Shown: positions 1-10,511 of the stretch, one piece after another
How positions within the stretch are numbered: the stretch's first letter is position 1
How the letters are laid out: every line of letters starts with the position of its first letter
Assembly (NCBI GenBank): GCA_022432975.1
Contig: CM039502.1
Span: 12,872,954 to 12,936,953 of the forward strand
Direction: 5' to 3'
DNA from: Begonia masoniana
Taxonomy: Eukaryota > Streptophyta > Magnoliopsida > Cucurbitales > Begoniaceae
DNA: 64,000 nucleotides
Program-made: the position numbers and the translations under genes
Notes under the pieces: model-generated
Told to the model about the DNA's origin: nothing
Databases searched by the model: none
The model's input: the letters and a program-made list of their open reading frames with translations, nothing else

Positions 1-1071
1 TCTTAATACGTTTAGCCTTGTCTGTTCCTGATGGATTAGCTAAATCTTTGAATGGTAAGGGTACAAGGTCCAACGGTGTAGAGGGATTAAACCCATAGGC
101 AACCTCAAAGGGCAATTGCTGAGTAGTGGAACGTAGGCTACGATTGTAGGCAAATTCTAAGCCAGGAAGGACGATGTCCCAGTTGGTTAGTTTTTTCCCT
201 ACAATACTGCGTAAGAGGGTGCCTAAGGTCCTATTAACAACTTCCGTCTGACCATCCGTTTGGGGATGGAAGGATGTGCTGAAGCACAACCTGGTCCCCA
301 ACCTTCTCCATAAGGTGGTCCAAAAGGCGCTAAAAAATTTAGTGTCCCTATCTGACACTATTGAATGTGGGATGAAATGTGCCATGAGTGGTGAGACTAT
401 CGAGCTGAAGTTTTGTATGAACCTCCGATAAAAGGAAGCTAGGCCATGGAAACTACAAACTTCAGTGACCGAATTTGGTGTAGGCCAATCCTTGAAGCTT
501 TAATTTTGTTCTCATCAGCTTCCATGCCATCCTTCGTTATGATAAATCCTAGGAAGTACACCTTGTCTTGTCCAAATGAACACTTGCTCAAGTTTCCAAA
601 TAACTTGGCTTTTCTAAGGGTTTTAAACAAGGTACTAAGGTGGCTAAGGTGTTGTGGAAGGTCCATGCTATACACCAAAATGTCATCGAAGTAAACAACG
701 ATGAACTTTCTTAGATACTCTTTAAGCACATGGTGCATGAGCCTCATGAATGTACTTGGCGCGTTGGATAATCCGAAGGGCATCACCATCCATTCGAAAA
801 GGCCGTATTTAGTCTTGAAGGTCGTCTTCCATTCGTCACCTTCCTTCATTCTTATTTGATGATAGCCACTTTTGAGGTCTATTTTGGAAAAGATGGCGGC
901 TCCGCTGAGCTCATCTAACATGTCTTCAAGCCTAGGTATGGGAAACCTATATTCTACTGTGATCTGGTTCACGGCTCGGCTATCAATACACATTTTCATA
1001 GTGCCGTCTTTCTTGGGTACCAGTAAATATGGTACAGCACAGGGACTCATGGACTCTCTTATATACCCCTT
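1..1071 (-). pseudogene. Gypsy pol: reverse transcriptase joined to truncated integrase
   Basis: From 1050 downward on the minus strand the RT opens at '[16 protein letters not shown]' and keeps the palm motifs [14 protein letters not shown] and VYFDDILVY, so the catalytic aspartates are present. Near 490-505 the frame shifts; in the next frame it continues as [12 protein letters not shown], the usual end of the RT connection. Directly after 'SSIVSPL' (about 380) the text becomes integrase: PHSIVSDRDTKF, then FHPQTDGQTEVVNRTLG and the core end, running to base 1. RNase H, the integrase zinc finger and the first part of the integrase core are therefore missing. This is an internal deletion, not a window-edge effect. 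The element could not supply RNase H or strand transfer. Frame joins were translated by hand. Confidence 0.85.
1067..1071. other. Target-site duplication CCCTT (left; right copy 3098-3102)
   Basis: Perfect 5-bp direct repeat bordering the solo LTR. The partner lies at 3098-3102. Confidence 0.9.
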
Positions 1072-3097
1072 TGTAATGCCCCAGGTTTTCTAAACTCAGT
1101 TCGTTACTCATAAACCCGAACAACTAGGAAATTTCAGACCAAATTTAAAACTTCGCTCGAAAGTCAAACTTGAACGTTTGCTAAAAACACAAAAACTGCA
1201 GCGGAAAATCTTTGAGCAAAGCAAAGTTAAACAAAACTATAAAATAGTGTTCGAATAATCAGTTAAAATATTAGGAAAAGAATTTGGTCGGAAGAGATGA
1301 AGGCTTACGCGTGAAATACTTAAAGTTCATAAAAGTCAAACACATCATCCGCTGAACGAAGTCAACAAAAGGGCAGAAATAAAACCGAAGGTTTCCACCG
1401 ATGACGTCAGCCGGATGAATCGTTCATCCAACCTCTGCCGATCGCAAAACGACAAGTTTTGCTACTCGCATCTACCGATGACGTCAGCCGGATGATTCGT
1501 TCATCCAGCCTCTGCCGATCACAAGACGACAAATCTTTTACTCACGTCTTCCGAAAGAACAAACTGTGTATACCGATCACTAAACGACAAAACTTCTACT
1601 ACATCATCCGATAGGTTCAACACCCGACATCCACCGATCACTAAACGACAACACTTCTACTACATCATCCGATAGGTTTAATACCCGACATCCACCGATC
1701 ACTAAACGACAACACTTCTACTAAAGACATCTTCCGGTGACATCAGTCGGATGATTCAGTCCTCCAACATCTGCCGGTGGACAAAACACCCAACTTCTAT
1801 CGATAGACATCCAGTGAGAGCTAACGTTAAAAAAAAAAAAAAAACAACAGAGTGCTATTATCAGAAAAGTCTCACCAACATATTCAAAAACATTAAAACC
1901 ACTTCTGTTATTAGAAAACTCAACAAAACTTAAAATGAATCGTGGTTCACTAAACCTTCTCATCTACCGACATCAGTTAAACCGCCTCATCAGAATCACC
2001 AATCCGTGGCATTGAAGTGCTCCCCCAACAGCCAAATCCTCAACATGTTCAGAGAACACACCTTCTGATGCTTTTTCACCTACATCACAAAACTCATCTA
2101 TTAGCCTAATGCTAAGTAAGTAAAGCAATAATGAAATGGAATGCTGAAACATAAATTCATAATCATACAGTTTCTACTTTCTCATCTCAGTTGCATATGC
2201 ATTCGTTCTGATCTGATCCCCCTGTGAAATTAGGAGTTGGATCACTTCTCTTAAAGTCATACATCCTCTCTCTTGATTAAGGGGCGGATTAGTTCCCTTA
2301 ACAACTGTTCAAATCCCCCTATGAAATTGGAGTTTGGATCACTTCCTCCAAAGTCATACATCCTCTCTCTTGGTTAAGGAGCGAATTAGTTCCCTTAACA
2401 ACTGTTACAGTCTGTTCATTCCTTACCATGCCATTTCATGTAAATTCATTTTCTCATAATTTTTAAAATATGATGCATGACATACAAGCACATTCAAGCA
2501 TGCACAACCCTACTGTTTTGTGATGTAGGCCCGAAGGCACAAGCATACTCTACTTACCTGGCTCTCCCGAAAATCGCTCGGCTGTAAGCTACTTTAGAAG
2601 CTCGCTCACCTAAGTTCATAACAGAACATCAATCAAACTTTCACTAAACTTTACCAAAAATTAACCAGAAGAACAAAGAAACCAGTTTGGAACTCTACTG
2701 CTTGCACATTTCCATTTATCCCCAAAAACCCGAACCTACTCTCATCTACAGCATCCTTGAAATCCTCACATTGTACTCCCTCAGTTATCTAACTACTAAA
2801 ACGCAAGAGAATGAGAAAAAACGTACCTAAGTTGAAAGAGAATCGAGCAAGAAAGAAATCGCCCAGAGGTTTCTGCTGGAGAGCTGAAGGCCGAGAGGGA
2901 AAATAGGAAATAGTGGCGGCTACAATGCATTAAACCCAAAACCTCTTTCCTTAAATACGTTATCCACTTTTAAATTTTCAATTACCCTTATGCCCTTGCC
3001 TAGACATCCATTAACCCTACCTTTATTATTATCATATAAAGTGTGCCATTAATTTAAAAAAGAAAAGGGAATCGGTTTGATAGAACCGGGTGTTACA
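1072..3097 (-). mobile_element. Solo LTR (2026 bp) inserted in gypsy pol
   Basis: The insert begins TGTAATGCCC and ends CCGGGTGTTACA, an imperfect terminal inverted repeat with TG...CA ends. It is flanked by a perfect 5-bp target duplication, CCCTT, at 1067-1071 and 3098-3102. Removing it with one CCCTT rejoins the host pol frame as ...[15 protein letters not shown]..., the expected run-up to the RT domain. No gag-pol coding or second LTR is present, so it is a solo LTR left by LTR-LTR recombination. Orientation is minus: its reverse complement starts TGTAACACCCGG like the LTRs at 12352 and 25951. It also shares with them a 'gccttcgggcctaca'-type motif, here reversed near 2525. Confidence 0.9.
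1398..1800. repeat. Tandem subrepeats inside solo LTR
   Basis: Two kinds of unit follow each other. One of about 77 bp starts 'ccgatgacgtcagccgg' (1398, 1475). One of about 60-61 bp starts 'ccgatcactaaacgacaa' (1573, 1633, 1694). A third block at 2218-2409 repeats a ~96-bp unit twice ('ccccctRtgaaatt...'). Such subrepeats are common in long plant LTRs. The cgatgacgtcag core contains a TGACGTCA palindrome, the class bound by plant bZIP factors; any role here is inference. Confidence 0.75.
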
Positions 3098-3102
3098 CCC
3101 TT

Positions 3103-3995
3103 GTCCAATAGTTCTTGTACTTGATCTTGCAACTTTTTAGTCTCTTCGGGTTCATCCGATAGGCGGGTCGGTTAGGTAAAACTGCACCAGGCTGGAGATC
3201 AATCTGATGTTCAATACCACGTAAGGGTGGTAATCATTGGGGTAACTCCTCCGGGAAGACGTCTCAGAATTGGTGGAGTAAGTTCTTAACGGGTGTAGGT
3301 ATTTCTCCTAGCTCCATAACTATGTCACGAAAGAGTATCAAAATCATAGGGTCTCCTCTAAGCACAGATGCTTCAACCTCGTTCTTAGTCATAAACAAGC
3401 TAGCCTTAGTCTTAGCTTCTTTTCTTGCAACTTCATCTTTGGATATTTGGGCCAGGGTCATGGGTGCAAACCTAAAGGTTTTGCCTTCAAACTTAAGGGA
3501 ATAATAGTTTGTATATCCATCATGGTTCACTCTTCGGTCAAACTGCCAAGGCCTACCTAGGAGCAAATGACTTGCACTCATAGGTACAACATCGCAGAGG
3601 ACCATGTCCTTATATTTTCCAAGGGCAAATTCGACTTTGACTTGTTTGGTCACTTTGACGTCGTCACGGTCATCCAACCATCTAAGCTTATATGGACGGG
3701 GGTGAGCAGTGGTCTCTAATCCTAGCTTGGTAACCAATTCTTTCGAGGCGACATTTGCACAACTGCCTCCGTTGATGATCAGTGAGCACAATTTTTCTTT
3801 GATGAGACATCTACTGTGAAAGATGTTCTCTCTCTGACAGTCTTCTCCCATGCTCCCTGACATGAGTACACGTCTACTCACCATGAGTAGGGGGTCCATC
3901 CGGTGCATGAACAACTTCTTCTTCAGATTTAGTCTCTTCTTCTTCGTCTTCCTCAACTTCGTCCTCGGGTTATTCATCTTCGCTTTCATATTCAC
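3103..3995 (-). pseudogene. Gypsy protease and PR-RT linker
   Basis: The minus-strand frame from 3995 to 3264 holds a retropepsin-like region: 'SLIINGGSCANVAS' followed by VVPMSASHLLLGRPWQFDR. In this gypsy group the active site is normally (I)IDGGSC; here the catalytic Asp reads Asn, so the protease should be dead. The LLLGRPW motif is the conserved second hydrophobic-glycine element. After a stop near 3264 a linker continues in decayed form (DVFPEELPQ, then LPPLRGIEHQIDL) and meets the RT across the solo LTR. Upstream the frame is shifted relative to gag. Identification rests on these motifs; the Asp-to-Asn change is read directly from the sequence. Confidence 0.82.
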
Positions 3996-5202
3996 CAGTG
4001 TCTTCTCTCAGGATCATTACTCTTTGGTTTGGGCACTGGGCTATAAAATGTCCAAGTCCTTGACACTTGAAGCACTTCATGTCTCTAGAACGGGGTGCAT
4101 TGGCTCTATTTTCATGAGCCTTAGGGCCGGGTTCCTTAGGTGGCCAATTTCGTGTAAAAGGCCTCTTCCCTTCAGCCTTGGTAAGGGTCTTACTGGGCTC
4201 GGGCAACTTAGATAAGATCTTGGGGGTAGTTTTGGGAATGAACTTTGGAGGGTAGTTAGCTTTTCTTTTTCGAGTGAGTTGACGTTCGACCTTCAAAGCC
4301 ATCTGAACTACCGCATCTAAGGATTCTAGTGGGTGTAGTTCCACGGTGTCAACTATATCTCGGGTGAGTCCTCGGATGAATCTAGCTACAATTTGTTCTT
4401 CAGGCTCATCCATGGCTCCACGAATCCTAAGGGTCTCGAACTCCGTGAGATATTCTTCTACAGATTGACTTCCTTGCCTAAGGTTTTGGATTTGTAGGAA
4501 CAATTCTTGTTTATATTGATTGGGTACGAACCTTTTGGTCATTAAGGATTTCATTACACACCATAAAGTTAAGGGCTCGTCTCCTATCTTTTCTCTTTGG
4601 GCCTTAATGTTTCACCACCATAGTGCAACATAACCCGTGAGTTCTACTGACACTAGTTGGATCTTAACTCGGTCTGAGTACTCGTAGTACTCAAATACTT
4701 TCTCAGTCTTGTCCAGCCAATCCAAAAAGGTGTGGCCATCACATGTCCCATTAAAGGATGACACATGTAGCTTAACGTGTCGCAGGTCATCTAAATCCTT
4801 CTGCCGACTAGGACGGAAATTCTCTTCTTCATCCAATGTTCACTCATCCTCTTCTCTAAAGTCATAGTGGGGAACTCTTCTCCTAGGGACCTCGGGTCTT
4901 TCATACTCATTATGGGGCTCATGTTCAGTGGGCCTTCTTCTCGGGTTCTCTGGCCTTATCCTAGGGGATGCGTCATGGGAGGATTCTCTTGGGGAATTTT
5001 GAAGAATTTTCTCCATAACAAGCTTAATATCCTTGAGTTGTTGGCCAATGCTACTAACTTCATCGGCCAAGCCGTCTATTTGACCTTGCATACTGGTTTC
5101 TCCTACGTGGGGATTTCCAGATTGGGGTACTCCTTTGCCTTGATTAGGTTCTGGTCCTAATTCTTGATTCGCCTCACGTATGATTTCACTACGGGTTTTC
5201 AT
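3970..5202 (-). pseudogene. Gypsy gag with CCHC zinc knuckle
   Basis: The gag opens at 5202 (MKTRSEIIREANQELG...). A single in-frame stop near 4838 and another near 4617 separate three readable blocks, all in one frame. The second block has the capsid motif FNGTCDGHTFLDWLDKTEKVFEYYE. The third has SVEEYLTEFETLRIR and the zinc knuckle CFKCQGLGHFIAQCP near 4075. An acidic tail (ESEDE, stop, then more Glu/Asp codons) precedes the protease frame. Gag would form the particle and bind element RNA. With two internal stops it is a pseudogene, but the intact domains show moderate rather than ancient decay. Confidence 0.85.
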
Positions 5203-6667
5203 ATGTGTCTAAGTTTTAGGAAAAATTAATTAAGTTATATTCGTTATCCTAAAAGTTTAGGAGAGAATTTAACTTAACTAAGTTGAGACCTTAAACTAGA
5301 GAGGATAGTCATTTTAATTAAAAGATTTACTTAATTATATAAATATAAATATATATATTTTGTTTTTGTTTTTGTTTTATTTTTGTTTTTGTTTTTGTTT
5401 TTTTTTTTATGTTAAAACAATAAATCAATAAAAAGAAAACTTCATGCGACAGGGAAGCTCGCCGGAAGCCTTGCACAGAAAAGGGGAATCGGCGTTTATC
5501 TACGTAGGAAACGCGGCAGCCAAGATTTCTATCCCTCAGCCAAGTAAACTTTCGGCGATGGCTATCGGCTCGCATCAGTTTGAAAATTCAAATTTTCTGG
5601 GCAATAAAACAACGAAGCTGGTCAGCCAAGCAAACAGTGAAATTTCATGTGGTTCCCGAAAACATAATTCACTTTGTAAATTTATTTGCTTTGAAAGCGA
5701 AACAATTTCAGAAATCCATTGGTAAATCTATCGGTTTTTCTTTGCAAACGGGTTCGGCAGCAGCAGAGTAAATTCTGAAAAACTTGAAAACAGTTCTGGT
5801 TTGCTTAAAGAAAAATTCTCTGCTTTTTTTCTTTTTTGTAATTCCGAACTTAGTTAAATCTCCAGAAACGAAAGTTTGATGCCAAAAGCAATTTGAAAAC
5901 AAGAACAACACTCTGGTAGAAAAATAGGTATCAGTAGTAAACAAACAGTGAAACAGGAAGTTCTGGTTTGGTTTGATTTCACAGAGAAGGAAACAGCAAC
6001 ACAACTAAAATATCATGCTTAGAGTGTTTAACTTATGGAACCAGTGTCAACACAATAAACATGCAGCAGAAACACCAAATCATAGCAATTGCACAAATGT
6101 TAACAGTAACTAAAAGATCAAGCTTAGAGTGTCTAACATACAGAACTAGTGCTGGAACAATAGACAAACAGTAAAATCAGGCAACAGAATTGACTACATA
6201 AAATGCAGCAACACTTTCAAAACAGTAAACAGCAGCAAATCCACAGCAGTTACTTTAGTACCATCCAACGAAAATTTTATGCATAATTAATTAGTAAATC
6301 AGAGGACAATGATAACAAAAGAGATATCCAAACATGCTTGACTATATATGCAGATTATTAATTCATGCTTGTGGATATTCTGGACAACAAAGGCTCAAAA
6401 CACAGAAATAAGCAGAAACCAAAATAAGCGGCAAAATAACGATGACATCAGAAAACAAAGACAACAAAGAAAAACACAAAAGAATAGATCAATATTTGTT
6501 AACAAAAACTTTCATACATGCTGGTTTAATCGATATAAAGATAGCTCAAGCAATATGGTTTATTTTTGTTAACAAAACAGATCACAAATGACACAAAACA
6601 ACGACACAGAAAAACAACACAAACAAATGACAAAAAATACGAAACAACGAACCAGAGAGCTAACCGA
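5203..6667 (-). other. Gypsy 5' leader (untranslated)
   Basis: About 1.46 kb between the gag start and the primer-binding site, with no credible coding sequence. It is A-rich in plus orientation, with long T/A runs near 5355-5412. Repeated tracts such as 'caacagcagaaac' and 'agcttagagtgt.taac' (6019 and 6121) suggest old internal duplications. This length of leader is normal for plant gypsy elements. Confidence 0.6.
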
Positions 6668-6680
6668 GGCTCTGATACCA
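6668..6680 (-). other. Primer-binding site (initiator tRNA-Met type)
   Basis: The minus strand reads TGGTATCAGAGCC, complementary to the 3' end of plant initiator tRNA-Met. It lies 2 nt from the LTR edge (TGTTGTGAG on the plus strand at 6683). It fixes element orientation and the inner LTR boundary. Confidence 0.85.
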
Positions 6681-6682
6681 AA

Positions 6683-7760
6683 TGTTGTGAGTTGAGCCGT
6701 AACTAAACTCCTACAAGATTGAAATGGATCGTTAGCTACTCAGGTGCTCGGTCAAACCGAGTGACCTCAAGAACCGAAAACAAAAATGAGCGAAATACAG
6801 AACAATCAAAAAATTTTAGTGAGATTAGTGTCGTGTGAGTGAAGTATGTGTAAGATGAAATGGCGTGGTCCAGTTGATTCAACAAGGCTTGCACAACCTC
6901 AAGTCGGCCGAACAACTAAAAGCTTAGTGCCGGCGAAACGTTTTCCAGAGAAAGACGTCGACTTGAGGAACCGGTTTCGGTCCACCTCCTTCAAGTTTCC
7001 AGCCCTCGATAGGGAGGAGACGAGGGTGGTGCTAGAGTTCAACAACAACCTCGGGTTGTTGAACTAGGAGGCTGTCTCCTGTTCGGCAAAGCCGAAGCTC
7101 ACCTGTCGGCGAAGTTGCCTTCTCTGTTTCTCTCTTAGGGAAACGATCTACTTGTTCTCATTACCTGAACCAAAAATTACAGACACTAATTGCAATGATA
7201 TATAATACCTAGTGGCTGGAGAGGTGTTCAAAAATTGTCGAGAACCGTTGAGGCGCTGGAAGAAGAAGCAAAGCAGCCGAGATTCCTCTGTCGCTAGGGC
7301 TTCGAGGGTAGCTCTGTTCCTGTCAGCTCACCGGTTTCCTTGCACGGCAGTTTCTCCGACACGGATGCAGTGGCAATTCGGCCCCAAAATGGAAATGGTC
7401 CCCTCCTTCGAGTGCAAACGTCGGGCGAATGTTCGCCGCTGGTTCTCTGGTTTCTCCTTCGCTAATTTCTGGTTCACGAAAATGAAGGCTTCAACTGGTT
7501 TTCTTCATTAGCAGCAGCAACCGGTTTTCTTCAAGCAACAGCAGCGGTTTGGTTCTTCTTCAATGCACAGCAACTGGTCTTTCTTCATTAACCCACTCCT
7601 TTGGTTCTCAAGCCATTTAAAACCAAACCAAGCCACATCTATCCTACCAAGCATCTAGCCCTAAATGCCTAACATGCATGCTTATATAAAATCTTAACAC
7701 AAAGGCCAATGTTTGCTTGCCCAATAAGTTTTAAAATAAAAATACATAGAAATCAATGCT
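6683..7760 (-). repeat. Gypsy 5' LTR (outer boundary approximate)
   Basis: The inner edge is set by the PBS. On the minus strand a TATA-like TTTTATATAAGC lies at about 7679-7690, so U3 is to its right and R/U5 to its left. The plus-strand text contains CT/CTTC-rich tracts and 'ccggttttcttc' repeats (7490-7580). No TG start or target duplication could be assigned at the outer edge, because the partner LTR is off-window. Confidence 0.6.
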
Positions 7761-7965
7761 CAGGAAGACAAATTCCCATATGAGCTTCGGGTTCTCCAAA
7801 CCTTGTCTCCCAAGCAATGACGTGCTTCGGTTGCTCCTGATCTTGAGCTTCCATCTCCCACTTCACATCGGTGAGTATGTCGTCCAATTCAGTGTAAGAA
7901 ATGTCACCTGCAAAAGAGTAAAGTGTGTAAGTACATAGATTAGGTAAAGCTGATTGTACTTGTGA
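7753..7965 (-). other. Unassigned segment between gypsy LTR and MULE
   Basis: A short minus-strand open frame (…GDISYTELDDILTDVKWEMEAQ…, ending CLPEH stop at 7753) is preceded by a pyrimidine-rich CTTTTGCAG that looks like a splice acceptor. It could be an outer part of the gypsy LTR, a captured exon or chance. I do not recognise the protein and see no partner exon nearby. Confidence 0.25.
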
Positions 7966-7969
7966 TCGT

Positions 7970-10131
7970 GTGATGGGCCTATGGGGCACAACAGTTTACT
8001 TGTCCGAAATTGTCTGGTGTTACAGAATAGTTCGTTTGTTCTACGCAAACTTGACAGCAACCGGGAGATCAGGAGTTTTGACTAGTACGAGTATGTATAT
8101 CCTTGGTACGGAGCTTATGATACATCCAGAGACGGTGAATGAATTGCTGGAGTTTGCCATCGAAGGTGCGGATCAATATTATCATGTTTCCAAAGAATGC
8201 CTTTTTTTCACATTGCCCGATAGAGTAGAGTTTCTATGAGGAATTCATATCAATTCCAACATCGAGGTGTTCGTCAAGCCACGAACCAGAGATTTGAATG
8301 TTAGAGGTTGGGTTCTTGGCAACATGCTAGCTCACACCCTTTTGCCGCGAGAGGGACATCGAAATCTCGTGAGCTGCATGGACCTGTATGTAGAGATGTT
8401 AAATGGGCGGGCTAGCTCGCCAGCCCGCCCGCTCGGCCCGCTAAAGTAGCGAGCCGAGCTGGCTCGGCTCGCTACTGTAGCGGGCCGAGTCTGGCTCGGT
8501 CCCCTTAGGCGGGCCGAGCTGAGCCTAAAATTTCAGCTCGCGAGCCCGCCAGGAACCGGGCCAAACGAGCGGGCTAACGAGCCGGCTCGTTAGCCCGGCG
8601 AGCCAGCCCGCCTCAGCCCGCCCCCCAGCCCGCCCCTCCCCCTTCCCTTCCCAGTTCCCCCTCAGCCCTGCCTCACCCACGACCCGATCGTCGACGAAGG
8701 GAGAAGAGACCGTCTAGATCGTCGCCGTTCTTCTGCGCAGAAGGTGCTGACCAATCGGGTCTCAGCCTTCTCCAGTGAAGACATTCGTCTTCCGTTCACA
8801 GATCACTGAACCTCAGACAGAGTCTCTACCTCGCACTCTTCGCCGATCTACTTTCTCCGACCGTGAAGAAGAGATCGCCGACAGATCCGAACCTCCGTCG
8901 CCGCATGCCCAGCCATCGTTCGTCGTTCTTCAGTCTGCACCCATTGACCCACAGAGAACGCGTTCCCTCGGCGCCTCGCCATCGCCAATCGCCTTCGCGG
9001 GCTTCGCCTGTTGTCTTCCTTCAGAGTTCAGACTTTAGAAACATGCCCTAAATTCTATCACAACTACTTGGCAATCCTATTGCCACGTGTGGTCATCATT
9101 AAATTGGGGGCTTGTTTTTGGAAAGAGAGAATTAATGGAGATGGAGAGTCAGTAATTCAAACTGATTATTTTGATATAAATTGTTTTTTTTTTTTCCTTT
9201 TCATAGCGCTCTCTAAATTAAGGAGCAGGGCTTGACATTGGTAACATCGGAATTTGTGATTTTGGTCGATTTTATCCACGACTATATAAAATAATATTAT
9301 TTATGTAAAGTCGGCCTGTTAAGCTCGGCTCGTTAGGCTCGTTGGGCCGGCTCGGCTCGGCTCGTTAGGCTCGTGGCTCGCGAGCCGGCTCGGGTTGAAA
9401 ATTTTTTAAGGTCAGCTCGTTAGGCTCGGCTCGTTAGGCTCGGCAGGCTCGTTAGGCTCGGCTCGTTAGGCTCGACAGGCTCGGTGAGCCGGGCCTTTCC
9501 AGGCTCGGCTCGGCTCGGCTCGGCTCGCTCGTTTAACACCTCTACCTGTATGTCATGGAAAAGCTGCGCAACGGGAAGCCTTTTGACTCTTGTTTTTGAT
9601 TTTAAGTCACATGCATGAGGTCGGGCGGGTAAGCAAGACGAATCTCCTGTAAGGGGCATTGATTATGAAGGTCATCGATCGAGTTGGGATTCAGCTACCG
9701 GTTGGCGAGCAGAGAACAGTTCAAAGGGTCACCGACGTATTTAACACCTCGCATTTGATGAAGATGGGTTTCATGGAAGCGATGGCGCTCGGGTGCTGAA
9801 GAGCGATTAGAAGGCATCCACCTCTCAGGCAGTGTCGATGCAGGAGACCACATCGCCGCCGTTGGCCCCTCAGGAGGAAGATGAGGCTAGAGAATGGAGC
9901 ACGAGGCAGTATCTGCAGCAGATGTATCAGATGCAGTAGACGCACCAGCAGCAGATGCAGCAGACGCAACACCAATAAATGTTTCAAATGTAGCAGACGC
10001 ACCAGCAGCAGGTACTTGAGGTACAACAGAGCCAGCAACAGGACATCGAGCTCCTCATAGACAGAGTCGATGGACTGGATGCGAGTGTCCAGAATTGGAT
10101 GGCGAACGATGATGATGACCCACCGGCGTAG
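7970..10131 (+). pseudogene. MULE-borne 'putative plant transposon protein' gene, split by hAT
   Basis: Two parts, 7970-8390 and 9553-10131 (both flanked by the 8-bp hAT duplication), match the gene at 42832-44371 in order: 'YILGTEL..HPETVNELLEFA', 'VKPRTRDLNVRGWVLGNMLAHTLLPREGHRNLVSCMDLYV', then VMEKLRNGKPFDS. This is the domain usually listed as 'putative plant transposon protein'; its biochemical role is unknown. The second part then has several frameshifts and stops, a Gln-rich stretch (repeated CAGCAG near 9915-10040) and a C-terminal 'QQQDIELLIDRV...DDDDPPA' ending at a TAG at 10129-10131. The N-terminal ~90 residues are missing. Removing the hAT and one target copy rejoins LYVMEKL. Confidence 0.72.
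8391..9544. mobile_element. Non-autonomous hAT element, 1154 bp, 8-bp TSD
   Basis: Terminal inverted repeats TAGAGATGTTAAA (left) and TTTAACACCTCTA (right) are flanked by a perfect 8-bp target duplication, CCTGTATG, at 8383-8390 and 9545-9552, the hAT signature. Subterminal regions are packed with short GC-rich motifs (GGCTCG, CGAGCC, GCCCGC) in both orientations, as expected of hAT transposase-binding repeats. No transposase coding remains. The middle (~8640-9050) is GC-rich, resembles an untranslated leader, and may be the remains of the parent element's 5' end. It sits in the coding part of the MULE plus-strand gene. Confidence 0.9.
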
Positions 10132-10511
10132 TTTAATGTATATAATTAATTACAATTTCAATTTCAATAGATAAATAATTACAATTTCACACCTTTCAAA
10201 AATAACAATTTCAATAAACTAAAATAAATAATTACAATTTTAATCACCTTCAAAATTAAATTAATAAATGGTATCGTAAAAAAAATTAAATTAATAATTA
10301 AAGAATAAATAAATAAAAGATATGACTCGTTTCAACGTCAAAAAAAAAAATTCAACAATTCCTGCCACAGCCGGCCAGCGTGTCGAAGATTCCTACGTCC
10401 CATCAAATGTGTGGAAGCCCATAAATGTGACTTGCATAGCTACTCCTGAAGTTGATCCCCAGTTAGGATAAGTGCGAGTATTATGCCCCTGCTGTCGATA
10501 TATACGATACC

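Larger units (their letters stand above)
1..7960 (-). mobile_element. Degenerate Ty3/gypsy LTR retrotransposon, 5' part
   Basis: Read on the minus strand from right to left, the order is 5' LTR, primer-binding site, a ~1.5-kb leader, gag with a zinc knuckle, aspartic protease, reverse transcriptase and then integrase running off the window. RT before IN is the gypsy order. The 3' LTR lies outside the window, so LTR pairs and target duplication cannot be compared. The body carries in-frame stops in gag, a frameshift before the protease, a frameshift at the end of RT, an internal pol deletion and a 2-kb solo LTR insertion, so it cannot encode a working polyprotein. The right boundary is not resolved: LTR-like sequence is clear to about 7760 and MULE-like sequence begins near 7970. 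Because the MULE gene to the right begins mid-protein, the element probably inserted into that MULE. Confidence 0.85.

Noticed and set aside
3850..4215. Plus-strand 121-codon frame
   Set aside because: Antisense of gypsy gag/protease, whose minus-strand motifs (CCHC, LLLGRPW) are unmistakable.
8775..9051. Arg/Ser/Pro-rich coding sequence inside the hAT
   Set aside because: Two overlapping frames of similar length, no known domain, GC-rich leader-like DNA between hAT subterminal arrays.
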